NCBI RefSeq assembly: GCF_000701505.1
Contig: NZ_JNJB01000007.1
Location: forward strand, 333,302 to 397,301
From: Dyadobacter crusticola DSM 16708
GTDB taxonomy: Bacteria; Bacteroidota; Bacteroidia; Cytophagales; Spirosomataceae
DNA: 64,000 nucleotides
Direction of reading: 5' to 3'
Shown here: positions 18,446 through 29,099 of the stretch, one piece after another
Layout: every line of letters begins with the position of its first letter
How positions within the stretch are numbered: position 1 is the stretch's first letter
Notes under the pieces: model-generated
What the model was told of the DNA's origin: nothing
Database searches by the model: none
Seen by the model: the letters and a program-made list of their open reading frames with translations, nothing else
Program-made: the position numbers and the translations under genes

Positions 18446-19126
18446 ATGATGACGAAAATCAAGATTTTAGTGCCCTCGCTTCTAACATTAGCTGCATTCA
18501 CTTTTCTCCTCAATGCATGCTCACAAAATGATTTATCAGAACTAACTTCAAAAAAAGGAACCAATGACAAGAACAAGTTTTTCGTCGACCAGAATGAGGC
18601 GTTCAGCCTGCTCTCCGGTGAGGAAGCTACGAAAAATCAAAAGAATGCACGGACAAAAAACGACAAAAGGTTGTATGTAAAAGCGCTAAGGCAGTTTAAT
18701 GACAATGCAGGCAAGACAATGTTCTACATCGTAGAGTACAAAGGAGACAAAGGGTTCACGCTGCTTTCTGCTGACAAAAGGATGAAACCGATTCTGGCCT
18801 TTTCGGAGAAAGGAAGCTTTAACAAAAGGGCAGATAACCCAGGGATCCAGCTCTGGTTTGATATCATCAGAGAAAATTTTGAAGGTGTCCAAAACCAGAA
18901 GGAAGCGCACATTGACATTGTTAATTTGTGGGAACAGCTCAAACAAAACTCAAACGGCAACCGAACCACAGGGGCGCCCGTTAACACCCCGGAAGCCAGC
19001 TGCGAGTGGTTTGTGACACACCCCCTTCCGGCGAATTCGACGATCGAGCATTTGACGCATACACTTCCCAATGGCGGCAAGGTACTGGCTATAATGCCTT
19101 TTGTCCGTCTGGAATTAATACAATGA
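18446..19126 (+). CDS. C10 cysteine protease, lipoprotein signal and propeptide part (frameshifted)
   Basis: This frame encodes the front half of a streptopain-like (peptidase family C10) precursor. A lipobox follows the signal peptide (FTFLLNAC, Cys near 25). A propeptide of the Spi/C10 type follows, with EAFSLLSG and later YIVEYKGDKGFTLLSADKRMKPILAFSEKG. Near base 19021 a run of five C marks where homology leaves this frame and continues in the -1 frame (next entry), so the last 35 residues here are out of frame. Either the gene is a recent pseudogene, a base is missing in the assembly, or the shift is programmed. ATG at 18449 is an equally good start. Confidence 0.75.
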   Translation: MMTKIKILVPSLLTLAAFTFLLNACSQNDLSELTSKKGTNDKNKFFVDQNEAFSLLSGEEATKNQKNARTKNDKRLYVKALRQFNDNAGKTMFYIVEYKGDKGFTLLSADKRMKPILAFSEKGSFNKRADNPGIQLWFDIIRENFEGVQNQKEAHIDIVNLWEQLKQNSNGNRTTGAPVNTPEASCEWFVTHPLPANSTIEHLTHTLPNGGKVLAIMPFVRLELIQ

Positions 19127-19791
19127 ATTGTTGTGGGCAGTATAATTGCGGGAAGGCGCCAACTGGCTGTGGGCCCATCGCGGTGGCGCAGGTTTTAAGA
19201 TACCATCGAAAGCAAATCACTTCCAGTGGGCATACTTACTCGGCATCGATGTTTAATGCTATGCCAATAACTGCGCCAAACAACTGCATTCCTGTGAATC
19301 CAAATCATATTGATTTAGCACATCTTTTACGCGACACCGGTAAGGATTTGGACGCAGTATACAACACTGTGGTTCCAGCATTAGGTATTCCACTATCAGG
19401 ATCCGGATGCCAAAACTGGAACATGCCCGGACACATTGATAATTTCTTCTCAAACCGGGGATATACTTCCTTTGATAAAGAATTCTTTACCAACATTGGG
19501 GTAGTAAGCTCCGAACTTCGCGCGCTCAGACCGGTTATCGTATTCGGATCGAACTGTGCTGCTTGCGCGGCGAAACAGCACATTTGGGTCATGGACGGGA
19601 TTAGGGACTTGTATGCCATTTTCAATGATCAAAATGGATTTTGCTATGAAAATCACTCGGTATACTATCAAATGAACTGGGGTTGGGGAAATGATCCTGA
19701 AAATAATATCTGGTTTGCTTATAACGGGATTGTTGGTGGCGGCACTTTGTATAACAGTTCAAATATGAGAGCTTACATTGTTAAACCATAA
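19006..19791 (+). CDS. C10 cysteine protease, catalytic part (frameshifted)
   Basis: This frame carries the mature peptidase domain: substrate-side motif YTSQWRQGTGYN, the catalytic cysteine in APTGCGPIAVAQVLRYH, the catalytic histidine in AKQHIWVMDG, and the structural YQMNWGWG block near the end. All key residues of the family are intact, so the enzyme would be active if the frameshift near 19021 were bridged. The apparent GTG/ATG start inside this frame is not credible as a real start, since it would lack any export signal. A small lipoprotein gene starts 12 bp after the stop. Confidence 0.8.
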   Translation: MVCDTPPSGEFDDRAFDAYTSQWRQGTGYNAFCPSGINTMNCCGQYNCGKAPTGCGPIAVAQVLRYHRKQITSSGHTYSASMFNAMPITAPNNCIPVNPNHIDLAHLLRDTGKDLDAVYNTVVPALGIPLSGSGCQNWNMPGHIDNFFSNRGYTSFDKEFFTNIGVVSSELRALRPVIVFGSNCAACAAKQHIWVMDGIRDLYAIFNDQNGFCYENHSVYYQMNWGWGNDPENNIWFAYNGIVGGGTLYNSSNMRAYIVKP

Positions 19792-19803
19792 TCCGGTATT
19801 ATT

Positions 19804-20328
19804 ATGAAAGTCATAGCACTGATACTAATCATTGGACTGATCATAGGATGTTTCCCTAAACGATTTTCACCTGAGCCTACCGGCGACGTTGTCCAAGGCG
19901 ACAAGCCTGGATATTGGATGTTAGTTGGTTATCAAAAAAAAGGTAAGAAGGAAGATATAAACAAGATCCCGGGTAAACTTCTACTTGAAGTACGATATAT
20001 CCTTTCAGTAAAAGACAGCTTGGAAGAGCCTCAATATCAGAAGGGTGCCCCATATTACTTCTTTTCATACTTTAATTCCGCATTACACAGGACAGACTCA
20101 GTACATGCTGTGCTATATGGTAGCAGGTACGACAGAAAGCATAAGAGAAGCCAATACTGGTATCACATTAACAAAGAGTCAGGTTTCGCTGCTTTTTTGG
20201 ATGTGGAACTGGGGAAGGAAACAATAACCCATCGGGTCGAGTTCAGCAATGTCATGCAAAGCGCAACCTACAAACCCGAGCTGGATTCATTGCGCTATTA
20301 CTACGAGCCGACAGCCAAGTTCAGGTGA
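19804..20328 (+). CDS. Small lipoprotein downstream of C10 protease
   Basis: A 174-residue protein with a lipobox (LIIGC, Cys near 16), expected in the envelope. The mature part is beta-rich with many Tyr and Arg. I do not recognise the family. It starts 12 bp after the protease stop, so it is co-transcribed. In Streptococcus and Bacteroides fragilis, C10 proteases are followed by their small inhibitor genes. By position this could be such a partner, but sequence similarity was not tested. Confidence 0.75.
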   Translation: MKVIALILIIGLIIGCFPKRFSPEPTGDVVQGDKPGYWMLVGYQKKGKKEDINKIPGKLLLEVRYILSVKDSLEEPQYQKGAPYYFFSYFNSALHRTDSVHAVLYGSRYDRKHKRSQYWYHINKESGFAAFLDVELGKETITHRVEFSNVMQSATYKPELDSLRYYYEPTAKFR

Positions 20329-20397
20329 TCAATTTCGGAGATATTTCCAAGCTCTACTACTCGCTGAAACTAGATTTAACTATACTTTATCAATCAC

Positions 20398-20433
20398 AAA
20401 AAAACGTCCGGCTTCAACCGGACGCTTTTTTTT
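20398..20433 (+). terminator. Rho-independent terminator after the first protease operon
   Basis: Stem CGTCCGG/CCGGACG around a 6-nt loop, flanked by A7 and followed by T8 after one C. Nearly the same core as the terminator at 18191-18222, and likewise placed just upstream of a copy of the 168-bp element. Confidence 0.92.
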
Positions 20434-20487
20434 AGGTTGTGAACGTACAATACTGCAACTACATCCAGAAGAATGCCAAACCATCCA

Positions 20488-20655
20488 AAACGTTCCTACA
20501 CCCACAAGCGCTACTTGCTCACTTACAACCACCGGTTGCACATTGATAAGCTCCAAATATTGCATTATAAGCACAGCTTATTGAATTGTAGCATTAATTC
20601 ACCTCACCTTTGTATCACATTACGAAGTCTTACAATAAGTAATGCGGGAGGATGG
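20488..20655 (+). repeat. 168-bp upstream element, copy 2
   Basis: Second copy of the element at 18265-18432, same length and order, located 20 bp before the start of the deleted protease gene. It keeps the CAACC/GGTTG hairpin and both promoter-like boxes. The gap 20329-20675 contains this element and the terminator and nothing else I can support. Confidence 0.8.
20580..20612 (+). promoter_or_regulatory. Putative promoter of the remnant protease operon
   Basis: ATTG at 20580-20583, 21 bp, then CACCTTTG at 20605-20612. Aligned with the promoter-like boxes of copy 1. It would now mainly serve the lipoprotein gene at 21022. Confidence 0.35.
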
Positions 20656-20675
20656 ATTCATCACATACTAAGGAC

Positions 20676-21015
20676 ATGGAACATGCACTACTTAGGGCCG
20701 CGTTGCCCCTTCTCGCCTGTTTGTCAATGCTACTTTTCTCTCAATGCCAGAAAGAAGAGCCATTGAACGCTGGGATCAACATGCCTGACCTGCTTCGACA
20801 ATTATCACATCTGGGTTTGTGAAGGATATCAATGGAATGAATACAGCGAATTCGACTGTGCGACCAAGCAATGCAAGGAATGGTCGTTCACCTACTTGCG
20901 AATGAATTGGGGCTGGGACGGAGAATGGAACGACTACTATGCGTTTGGCCAATACAATCCCAAAGGCGAGGATTACAATGGGAATATGCATATAATAACA
21001 GGAATCAGACCTTAA
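20676..21015 (+). pseudogene. Remnant of a second C10 protease gene (internal deletion)
   Basis: An ATG at 20676 opens a lipoprotein signal peptide (PLLACLSMLLFSQC) that runs to a stop at 20820-20822 after 48 residues. From about 20791 another frame encodes the C-terminal end of a C10 protease down to TAA at 21013-21015: DNYHIWVCEGY with the catalytic His, then LRMNWGWDGEWNDYYAFG and ITGIRP. The propeptide and the half with the catalytic Cys are missing, and the two ends are joined out of frame. So this is a deletion derivative of a paralogue of 18446-19791 and cannot be an active protease. Confidence 0.85.
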
Positions 21016-21021
21016 TCCGTT

Positions 21022-21480
21022 ATGAGCAAATCGACACGAATATCTGTGCTTGTTACTTTAACTCTCTTGTCAATTGGTGCTTGTGAACCTGATGAAGGCT
21101 GGACCCCTGGTGGACCTTTTGAGGTGCGCTTATTCGGCGACTGGAAATTAGAGAAGGTTGTCACTCCTACCCGCGTTCTCTCAGGTACTCAAATAGGATA
21201 CACGGAAACTATGAACATTACCAACAAAGGCGGCTATGACATCGAAGAAGTTTTCAGAGATGACACGCTCTTCAATACATATTACTGGAGAAGAAATCCA
21301 GCCCCTGTCGCAAAAACGAAACAACAGACCGTTTTAGTAACATATCGTTATGACCTGAAACGCTTTTACAAAATTTACAGCACAGTCGGGCAGCCGGCGA
21401 CTCTGGAAGCAACCGATTACTTGCCGGAACTGGGAGGCGCAAGAGATAGTGTGAAATTTTTTTATAAAGCGATTTGGTGA
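21022..21480 (+). CDS. Small lipoprotein downstream of protease remnant
   Basis: A 152-residue protein with a lipobox (LSIGAC, Cys near 20). The mature region (FGDWKLEKVVTP...) has the look of a small lipocalin-like or beta-barrel fold, but no family is recognised. It starts 6 bp after the stop of the protease remnant, in the same relative place as 19804-20328, and appears intact although its protease is not. Its C-terminal codons are echoed in the debris just downstream (21501-21554). Confidence 0.75.
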   Translation: MSKSTRISVLVTLTLLSIGACEPDEGWTPGGPFEVRLFGDWKLEKVVTPTRVLSGTQIGYTETMNITNKGGYDIEEVFRDDTLFNTYYWRRNPAPVAKTKQQTVLVTYRYDLKRFYKIYSTVGQPATLEATDYLPELGGARDSVKFFYKAIW

Positions 21481-21500
21481 CACAGCTATGTAAACCTCAA

Positions 21501-21554
21501 AAGCTCGGCGGAGCAGCGGATACAGTCAAATTTTATTATAAGGAAGTTTTGTAG
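21501..21554 (+). pseudogene. C-terminal scrap of a paralogue of the upstream lipoprotein
   Basis: Seventeen codons plus TAG read LGGAADTVKFYYKEVL at the end, matching the true C-terminus LGGARDSVKFFYKAIW of the gene ending at 21480. No start or body is present, so this is the tail of a lost tandem copy. Confidence 0.65.
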
Positions 21555-21661
21555 GTGCGTTTCCGGGATCGGTGACAATTTTACCAGGTAAAGAAGTAAT
21601 ATGGCTGGATTAAAAGGGAATTGAGCCTAAATTTGGGCATCTAATAATGCTGCCTTTAAGT

Positions 21662-23664
<2,003 letters not shown>

Positions 23665-23699
23665 TCAGATTAGGTAAGATTCAAATCATTTCTGAGCTG

Positions 23700-23707
23700 C
23701 AAAAATA
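23700..23707 (-). promoter_or_regulatory. Candidate -7 element for pgi
   Basis: Read on the minus strand this is TATTTTTG, an exact TAnnTTTG match, 42 bp before the pgi ATG. No -33 box at the expected distance. Confidence 0.35.
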
Positions 23708-23740
23708 GGATTTTGTGACACTTTAAACCATTTTAAAGCA

Positions 23741-24580
23741 TTATACTGCATCACAAACCCCTTTGAAGTACCCGACAGACTCCGCGATCCCTGCAAGCGG
23801 ATCTTTCATATCTTTCTCATATTCAAGCGCGCAAACACCAGAGTATTTCACCTTGCGCAACATCTTAACAAATGCAGGAATATCAATTACACCGCGGCCC
23901 AGCTCGACTGCTTTTCCTTCTTTTGTAGCTGCTGTCACGTTTTTGAGGTGCAGGTCGAAAATGCGTTTTGAGTATTTGTTCAAATCGGCGACGGAATCCT
24001 GGTTATCCCGGCGGTTGTGACCCATATCAAAGCAAATTCCAACACGCGGGTCCAGATCCTTGATCAGGTTGTTGATCGAAGTCGCATTCGGGTACAGCTT
24101 GTCTTCCGGACCGTGATTGTGAATTGCGTATTTGATATCATACTCTTTCACTTTTTGCTCTAAATATTTCAGGTCCTCGTGGTTCGGGATTCCGATGATC
24201 AGCTTTACACCTACTCTTTTTGCATAATCAAATGCATTGTCGATATCCTTGGGTGTTTTGGTGTAAATGGGTCCCACTGCGTAACCAGTCACGCCCGATT
24301 CTTTCAGCTTTTCGTGAAATGCGGTGATCTGTTCCGCTGTGCTGTTATAAGGCAGATGAAAATCTTTGATACATAAATAGTGCACATCGGTCCGCTTCAT
24401 CATGGATAGCGCCTCGTCAAGCTTGAAATTAACAAAGCTGAAACCAGCGATGCCGAGCTTGAATGTATCTTCCTTCTTGTCCGGGACACTGGCCGCTTTG
24501 CTTTCGCGGGTAACAGAAAGCAAGCTTCCGGCAACAAGGCCGGCAATTCCTTTTTGTACAAATCTTCTTCGTGAATTCAT
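23741..24580 (-). CDS. Exported sugar phosphate isomerase/epimerase-like protein
   Basis: A 279-residue TIM-barrel protein of the AP-endonuclease-2/xylose-isomerase-like family. The start MNSRRRFVQKGIAGLVAGS is a Tat-type export signal. Metal-binding residues expected for the fold are visible in YAIHNHGPEDK, GICFDMGHNRR, DLHLKNV and CALEYEKDM. Typical of Bacteroidetes carbohydrate loci; substrate cannot be told. Downstream of, and possibly co-transcribed with, 24645-25838. Confidence 0.88.
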   Translation of the reverse strand: MNSRRRFVQKGIAGLVAGSLLSVTRESKAASVPDKKEDTFKLGIAGFSFVNFKLDEALSMMKRTDVHYLCIKDFHLPYNSTAEQITAFHEKLKESGVTGYAVGPIYTKTPKDIDNAFDYAKRVGVKLIIGIPNHEDLKYLEQKVKEYDIKYAIHNHGPEDKLYPNATSINNLIKDLDPRVGICFDMGHNRRDNQDSVADLNKYSKRIFDLHLKNVTAATKEGKAVELGRGVIDIPAFVKMLRKVKYSGVCALEYEKDMKDPLAGIAESVGYFKGVCDAV

Positions 24581-24644
24581 TTATGTAAAATTTTGATTGG
24601 CTCTACATCTATAAAGACGAGGTAGCGCCGTTTTACCACCCACT

Positions 24645-25838
24645 TTAAATTTTCAATCTGATACCGATCCGGTTGATCAGTCCCGTAATGATGATAACGA
24701 GCAGTGCAAAGCACAACGATTTAACAAGACCGACGATTCCTGTTCTCAGGAACAAAGGCAGACTAAAACTGAGCAGCGCAAGTACCGCATACCAGATGTA
24801 GGGGATTAGGTAGCAGGTTAATGTAGCAGTTCCGGCTGGTTTTAAAACATTCGCCCAATTCCTTACCTTTTTTAGATCTACAAGCCAGAACATGAATGCA
24901 AAAGCAAGAAAGCTGACCCCGCTGCATATCCCAACCCAGGCCGGTGTGGCGCGAATCTTGGAAATTCCCCAGAATGGCCGTGTACCAAATCCATACACCA
25001 TCGCCACAATTCCGAGTGCGATCAGGATCCAAATGTAGGTTTGCCCCAGCCCCCCGCGCGACCCCAGGCTCCGGTAGATGACAGAAGCAGTGACGCCTGC
25101 CATAACAAATGCCGGCATAGAACCACTGCCGACAATCCAGACGTACTTCCGTACAGGATCAAGGAAATCGAGCATTCCGGCAAATTCGGCCAGGTTGAAC
25201 AAAACCAGGAACAGCCAACCAGCGACGATCAGCGGCAGATTGTCTTTCATTAAAAAATAAAGTACTGCACAGATCAGGTACGACCAGCCGATCAGTCCCA
25301 GTATTCCGTACCAGTGTGTTCCCATCCAAACAGGGTTTTCAGGGTCGCCGCCTTTGTATACTACTGCAAGAGCAGCAAGAATAATGTAACCGAGCATTTT
25401 GTAGCTTGTGGTACGTACATCGTTTTTACCATATACATTCCAGATCAGGAAGAATGCGATTACCATCGCGATACTCCACACGTGTTTGCTGACCGGCATT
25501 GCACTGCTTAAAGCATTTTCGAGGTTAACAAGGTAAATACCCATTAAAAGCAGCGCGAAAGTGCGCTCGGCGATGTGGAACAGAATGATCCAGTTACTGT
25601 CGCCCTTTTTCTTCCGGTTGGAAATTGCAAATGGAATGGAGAGACCCACGATAAAGAGGAAACAGGGAAACACAACGTCGGAAAGCCCCATCGCGTCCTC
25701 ACTTCCCTTACTGTGTTCCATCCATTGCGGCACGCCTTTCAACGTCCAGAAATCGTTTACAAAAATCATCAGGAACATCGTCAGCGCTCTGAAAATGTCA
25801 ATGGAGTCCACGCGTGGGGTGGCAGAACTTGTGGTCAT
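24645..25838 (-). CDS. DUF5009/HGSNAT-like membrane acyltransferase
   Basis: A 397-residue polytopic membrane protein with about ten to twelve transmembrane helices. The N-terminal RVDSIDIFRALTMFLMIFVND and the following DVVFPCFLFIVGLSIPFA match the heparan-alpha-glucosaminide N-acetyltransferase-like (NagX/DUF5009) family, which transfers acyl groups to sugars across membranes. The exported sugar isomerase-like gene lies 64 bp downstream on the same strand, which fits a sugar role (inference). Confidence 0.87.
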   Translation of the reverse strand: MTTSSATPRVDSIDIFRALTMFLMIFVNDFWTLKGVPQWMEHSKGSEDAMGLSDVVFPCFLFIVGLSIPFAISNRKKKGDSNWIILFHIAERTFALLLMGIYLVNLENALSSAMPVSKHVWSIAMVIAFFLIWNVYGKNDVRTTSYKMLGYIILAALAVVYKGGDPENPVWMGTHWYGILGLIGWSYLICAVLYFLMKDNLPLIVAGWLFLVLFNLAEFAGMLDFLDPVRKYVWIVGSGSMPAFVMAGVTASVIYRSLGSRGGLGQTYIWILIALGIVAMVYGFGTRPFWGISKIRATPAWVGICSGVSFLAFAFMFWLVDLKKVRNWANVLKPAGTATLTCYLIPYIWYAVLALLSFSLPLFLRTGIVGLVKSLCFALLVIIITGLINRIGIRLKI

Positions 25839-25977
25839 CGTATATAAGGCAGGGGTTAGGATCCGAATATATCACCTATTTGCACAAATCATCGCATTTT
25901 AATACCGATAATCGCCTCAGAGGCACTTTTTTCGGCTTGGAACCCTGATTTTTCCGGTTAGCACACTCGGTCTGGCA

Positions 25978-27873
25978 TTGACTTTGCAGAGTAATTATTT
26001 TTATTCGAATTATCCTGCGCTGGCAGGCGATTCCTCAACGAAAAACTCTCTTTTAACTTTGAGACCGGAACCATTTCTGATTGAAATTTCATGGGAAGTC
26101 TGCAACCAGGCAGGCGGCGTTTTCACCTATATCAAATCCAAAGTCCCTACGATGCTGGATACTTATGGGGACCGGTACCTCTTGATTGGCCCGTATTTTC
26201 CTGAAAAAGCCGATACCAACTTTCGGCCATTGCTGGAAATTGAAGAACCTGCACTGGCAGAAGCAGTGTCTTTTGTACGCTCGCTCGGTTTTGAAGTACA
26301 TTATGGTTACTGGTTGCTCGATGAAGCCCGGCCAAAAGTGCTGCTAATCAATCCGGAAGTGCGCAGGAATGTTCTCAATGAGGTAAAAGGGAGGTTTTGG
26401 GAAAGGTTCGAAATATCTTCTCTCGAATCAGACGATTTGCGCGATCTGGTACTTGGTTTCGGCGAAGTAACCAGGCTATTATTGAAGCAGCTGGTAGGCA
26501 AACTGAATGCGGATCAGGATATAATCGCCCATTTCCATGAATGGATGTCGGCTACTTGCCTGCCCGATCTGGAATACGAAAAGGTCAGGATAGCCACGGT
26601 TTTCACTGCACATGCAACATTGCTGGGCAGGTACCTGGCTTCGAATGAAGACCCGTACTTTCACCACATGCCGTACTACGATTGGCAGCAAAAATCGAGG
26701 GAGTATGGTATCCTGCCGCGGGTCGCGCTGGAACGCCGTACCGCACAAGCCGCCCACGTGCTGGTCACGAATAGCGAGGTAACCGCCTGGGAATGCGAGT
26801 TGTTTTTGTCAAGGAAGCCAGAGTACATTATCAGGAACGGCATTCACAGAAAACCGGAAGGAGGGCACGAGGTATTTGAGCTGCACCTTCAGAACCGGCA
26901 GAAGATTGACGCAACTGTTAAAGCGCTGCTTACACCAAGCTATCCTTTCCGAACAGATAATACGCTCTACTTCTTCACTTCTGGTCGCTACGAATTTTAC
27001 AACAAAGGTTTTGACATCACCTTGCGCGCGATTGCCCGGCTGAACGAAATGCTCGCCAGCCGGAACCCGGATGTTTCAGTCGTATTCTTTATTATTACAA
27101 AACAGCCATTTTTAAACATCAAACCAGAGGTTCTCGAATCGCGTCAACGTTTTCAAAATTTGCAAAAGATCTGCAGGAAGATCAGCCAGCAGCTTGGACC
27201 CGACCTTTATTCAAGTGTGATCAGCAAGCATAATCCGGCATTGCCAAACCTGAATGAGCTGATAGACGAAGAACTGCACCTCACCTGGCGGCAGGCAAAG
27301 GCACAGTTCCGGCGCGAGGATTTACCGCCTGTGGTCACACACCAGCTAAACCATCCTGACGAGATTTCAAACTTCCTGTCGGCTCACCAGCTGGATAACC
27401 GGGAGGAAAACAAAGTAAAAGTATTCTACCATCCCGATTTCATTGAAGGGGCAACATCACTATTTTCAATGGATTATCCTGAGTTCGTGAGAGGCTGTCA
27501 CCTGGGCATTTTTCCTTCCCTCTATGAACCGTGGGGATATACGGCCATGGAAACAGCACTGCAAGGTACCCCATTGATCACCAGCGACCTGTCCGGCTTT
27601 GGCAGGTACATTCAGACAGTTATTCCACCTGAAAGCGAAGATGGCATCAAGATGCTATACCGCCGCTACCATTCCGATGAGGAAGCGGTTGAAACGCTGG
27701 CTTATATGCTTTTGGATTTTGTCGAAACCTTCGAGCAGGAACATTATGTACCGAGGGTAACCCTGCCGAAGTCTGTGGTGGATACTGTTTGCTGGACCGA
27801 GCTGATGCGCTACTACCGCGATGTATACCGGCTGGCGCTCATGCGTCACCAGCCGGCAGGTGATTTGTATTAA
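25978..27873 (+). CDS. GT3-family glycogen synthase
   Basis: A retaining glycosyltransferase of 631 residues resembling the eukaryote-type (GT3) glycogen synthase used by Bacteroidetes instead of GlgA. It transfers glucose from a nucleotide sugar to glycogen; cytosolic. Motifs: PFLIEISWEVCNQAGGVFTY near the N-terminus, HFHEWM, and the catalytic two-Glu loop FPSLYEPWGYTAMETALQGTP (about 512-532). The frame has no ATG near the start; TTG at 25978 is the furthest upstream, and TTG just before RPEPFLIEIS is an alternative. It ends 12 bp from the convergent SpoIIE gene. It brings glycogen synthesis next to the partner-switching locus. Confidence 0.9.
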   Translation: MTLQSNYFYSNYPALAGDSSTKNSLLTLRPEPFLIEISWEVCNQAGGVFTYIKSKVPTMLDTYGDRYLLIGPYFPEKADTNFRPLLEIEEPALAEAVSFVRSLGFEVHYGYWLLDEARPKVLLINPEVRRNVLNEVKGRFWERFEISSLESDDLRDLVLGFGEVTRLLLKQLVGKLNADQDIIAHFHEWMSATCLPDLEYEKVRIATVFTAHATLLGRYLASNEDPYFHHMPYYDWQQKSREYGILPRVALERRTAQAAHVLVTNSEVTAWECELFLSRKPEYIIRNGIHRKPEGGHEVFELHLQNRQKIDATVKALLTPSYPFRTDNTLYFFTSGRYEFYNKGFDITLRAIARLNEMLASRNPDVSVVFFIITKQPFLNIKPEVLESRQRFQNLQKICRKISQQLGPDLYSSVISKHNPALPNLNELIDEELHLTWRQAKAQFRREDLPPVVTHQLNHPDEISNFLSAHQLDNREENKVKVFYHPDFIEGATSLFSMDYPEFVRGCHLGIFPSLYEPWGYTAMETALQGTPLITSDLSGFGRYIQTVIPPESEDGIKMLYRRYHSDEEAVETLAYMLLDFVETFEQEHYVPRVTLPKSVVDTVCWTELMRYYRDVYRLALMRHQPAGDLY

Positions 27874-27885
27874 CGTTAAATGCAA

Positions 27886-29067
27886 CTAGTTGCCCAGGTA
27901 CCTGAGTGACAGCATCGTGATATCGTCGAACTGATTGGCAGCTCCGATAAATTCGACAAGGCTGTCTAATGTAGCTTCATTCATTTCACGAGCAGAGGTT
28001 TTGGTGGAACCGTCACCTGTGGTGAAGAAATCCTGCAGGTAATGCAGCCCGTAACGCGCACCTGCGAGATTATTGGCATCAGTTACCCCGTCTGTGTAAA
28101 GTACAAACTTGTCGCCTTTGTTCAATGTGAGTGTATGCGATTCGTACTCAAACGACGGATCAAAGCAAAGCGCCATTCCACCCAGTTTAGGAACAAGCTC
28201 GGTAGTACCGTCGGCGCGGATAATGATCGGCGGCTCGTGGCCTGCATCTACATACTCGACTTCGCCCGTTTTCACATTCATAATGCACACGAATGCGGTT
28301 ACGAACATAAAAGTGGAATTATCTTCACTCAAAAACTGGTTGACGATCTTTACCTTTTCACAAATACTATCATCGTTTCTATTTGAAAACTGGCTCTTGA
28401 AAATCGCCTTGCAGATCGCCATGAACAACGCCGCAGGAACTCCCTTGTCCGAAACATCGCCGATCATGAAAAACAGGTGCTCGGAGTCCATCATGAAATA
28501 ATCATACAAATCGCCGCCTACTGCCTTCGCCGGGTGAATGAATGCATGCAAGTCTACGCCCGCTTTGCCGATATTGGGAGGTACCGTTTTGGGCAGCATC
28601 GACAATTGAATTTCACGCGCCACACTAAGGTCATTCTGGATCGCAATGAGCTGTTCACGGCCTCTTTCCAGATTAGCCAGCATTTCTATGTGCTCGACGG
28701 TTTTGGAAATGGTGATTTCAAGATCTTCAAAATTCACCGGCTTGGTTACAAAATCAAAAGCACCACGGTTCATTGCCGTGCGGATATTGTCCATATCCCC
28801 GTAAGCCGATACCATAATCGCCTTCAAAAGCGGGTTTTGTTTCTCATTAATTTTGGAAAGAAAAGTCAACCCGTCCATTCCCGGCATATTGATATCCGAC
28901 AGGATCAGCGTAATGTCCTCCGTTTCTTCCAGTTTTTGCAGTGCCTCAATCCCATTGTTTGCAAATACAAATTCATATTTTTTGTCTCTGATCTGCTTTC
29001 TGAACAGTTGAAGAATGAGCATTTCCATGTCTTGCTCGTCGTCCACACTTAATATCCTGATTGCCAT
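27886..29067 (-). CDS. Response regulator with SpoIIE/RsbU-type PP2C phosphatase
   Basis: A 393-residue cytosolic protein. The receiver domain (1-125) has the acidic pair D9-D10, phosphoacceptor D58 (LILSDINMPGMDG) and a C-terminal Lys in TKP. A helical linker (about 125-165) leads to a PPM/SpoIIE phosphatase (about 175-390) with metal motifs VGGDLYDYF and GDVSDKGVPAALFM. Family role: dephosphorylate a STAS protein when the receiver is phosphorylated. The two STAS proteins at 43395 and 46090 are the natural substrates. Last gene of the nine-gene operon, 32 bp after the kinase. Confidence 0.93.
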   Translation of the reverse strand: MAIRILSVDDEQDMEMLILQLFRKQIRDKKYEFVFANNGIEALQKLEETEDITLILSDINMPGMDGLTFLSKINEKQNPLLKAIMVSAYGDMDNIRTAMNRGAFDFVTKPVNFEDLEITISKTVEHIEMLANLERGREQLIAIQNDLSVAREIQLSMLPKTVPPNIGKAGVDLHAFIHPAKAVGGDLYDYFMMDSEHLFFMIGDVSDKGVPAALFMAICKAIFKSQFSNRNDDSICEKVKIVNQFLSEDNSTFMFVTAFVCIMNVKTGEVEYVDAGHEPPIIIRADGTTELVPKLGGMALCFDPSFEYESHTLTLNKGDKFVLYTDGVTDANNLAGARYGLHYLQDFFTTGDGSTKTSAREMNEATLDSLVEFIGAANQFDDITMLSLRYLGN

Positions 29068-29099
29068 TTTTAATGATTGTTTTGGTAAAAAATTCCCGA

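Noticed and set aside
18223..18531. Small protein encoded by the 168-bp element (similar frame at 20473-20766)
   Set aside because: The two translations resemble each other only because the DNA is duplicated; they contain the promoter boxes and differ at non-synonymous sites after the first 60 bp.
19013..19030. Programmed -1 frameshift in the C10 gene
   Set aside because: The slippery run is weak for tandem slippage and no clear downstream structure was seen; decay or sequence error is simpler, so it is kept only as an open question.
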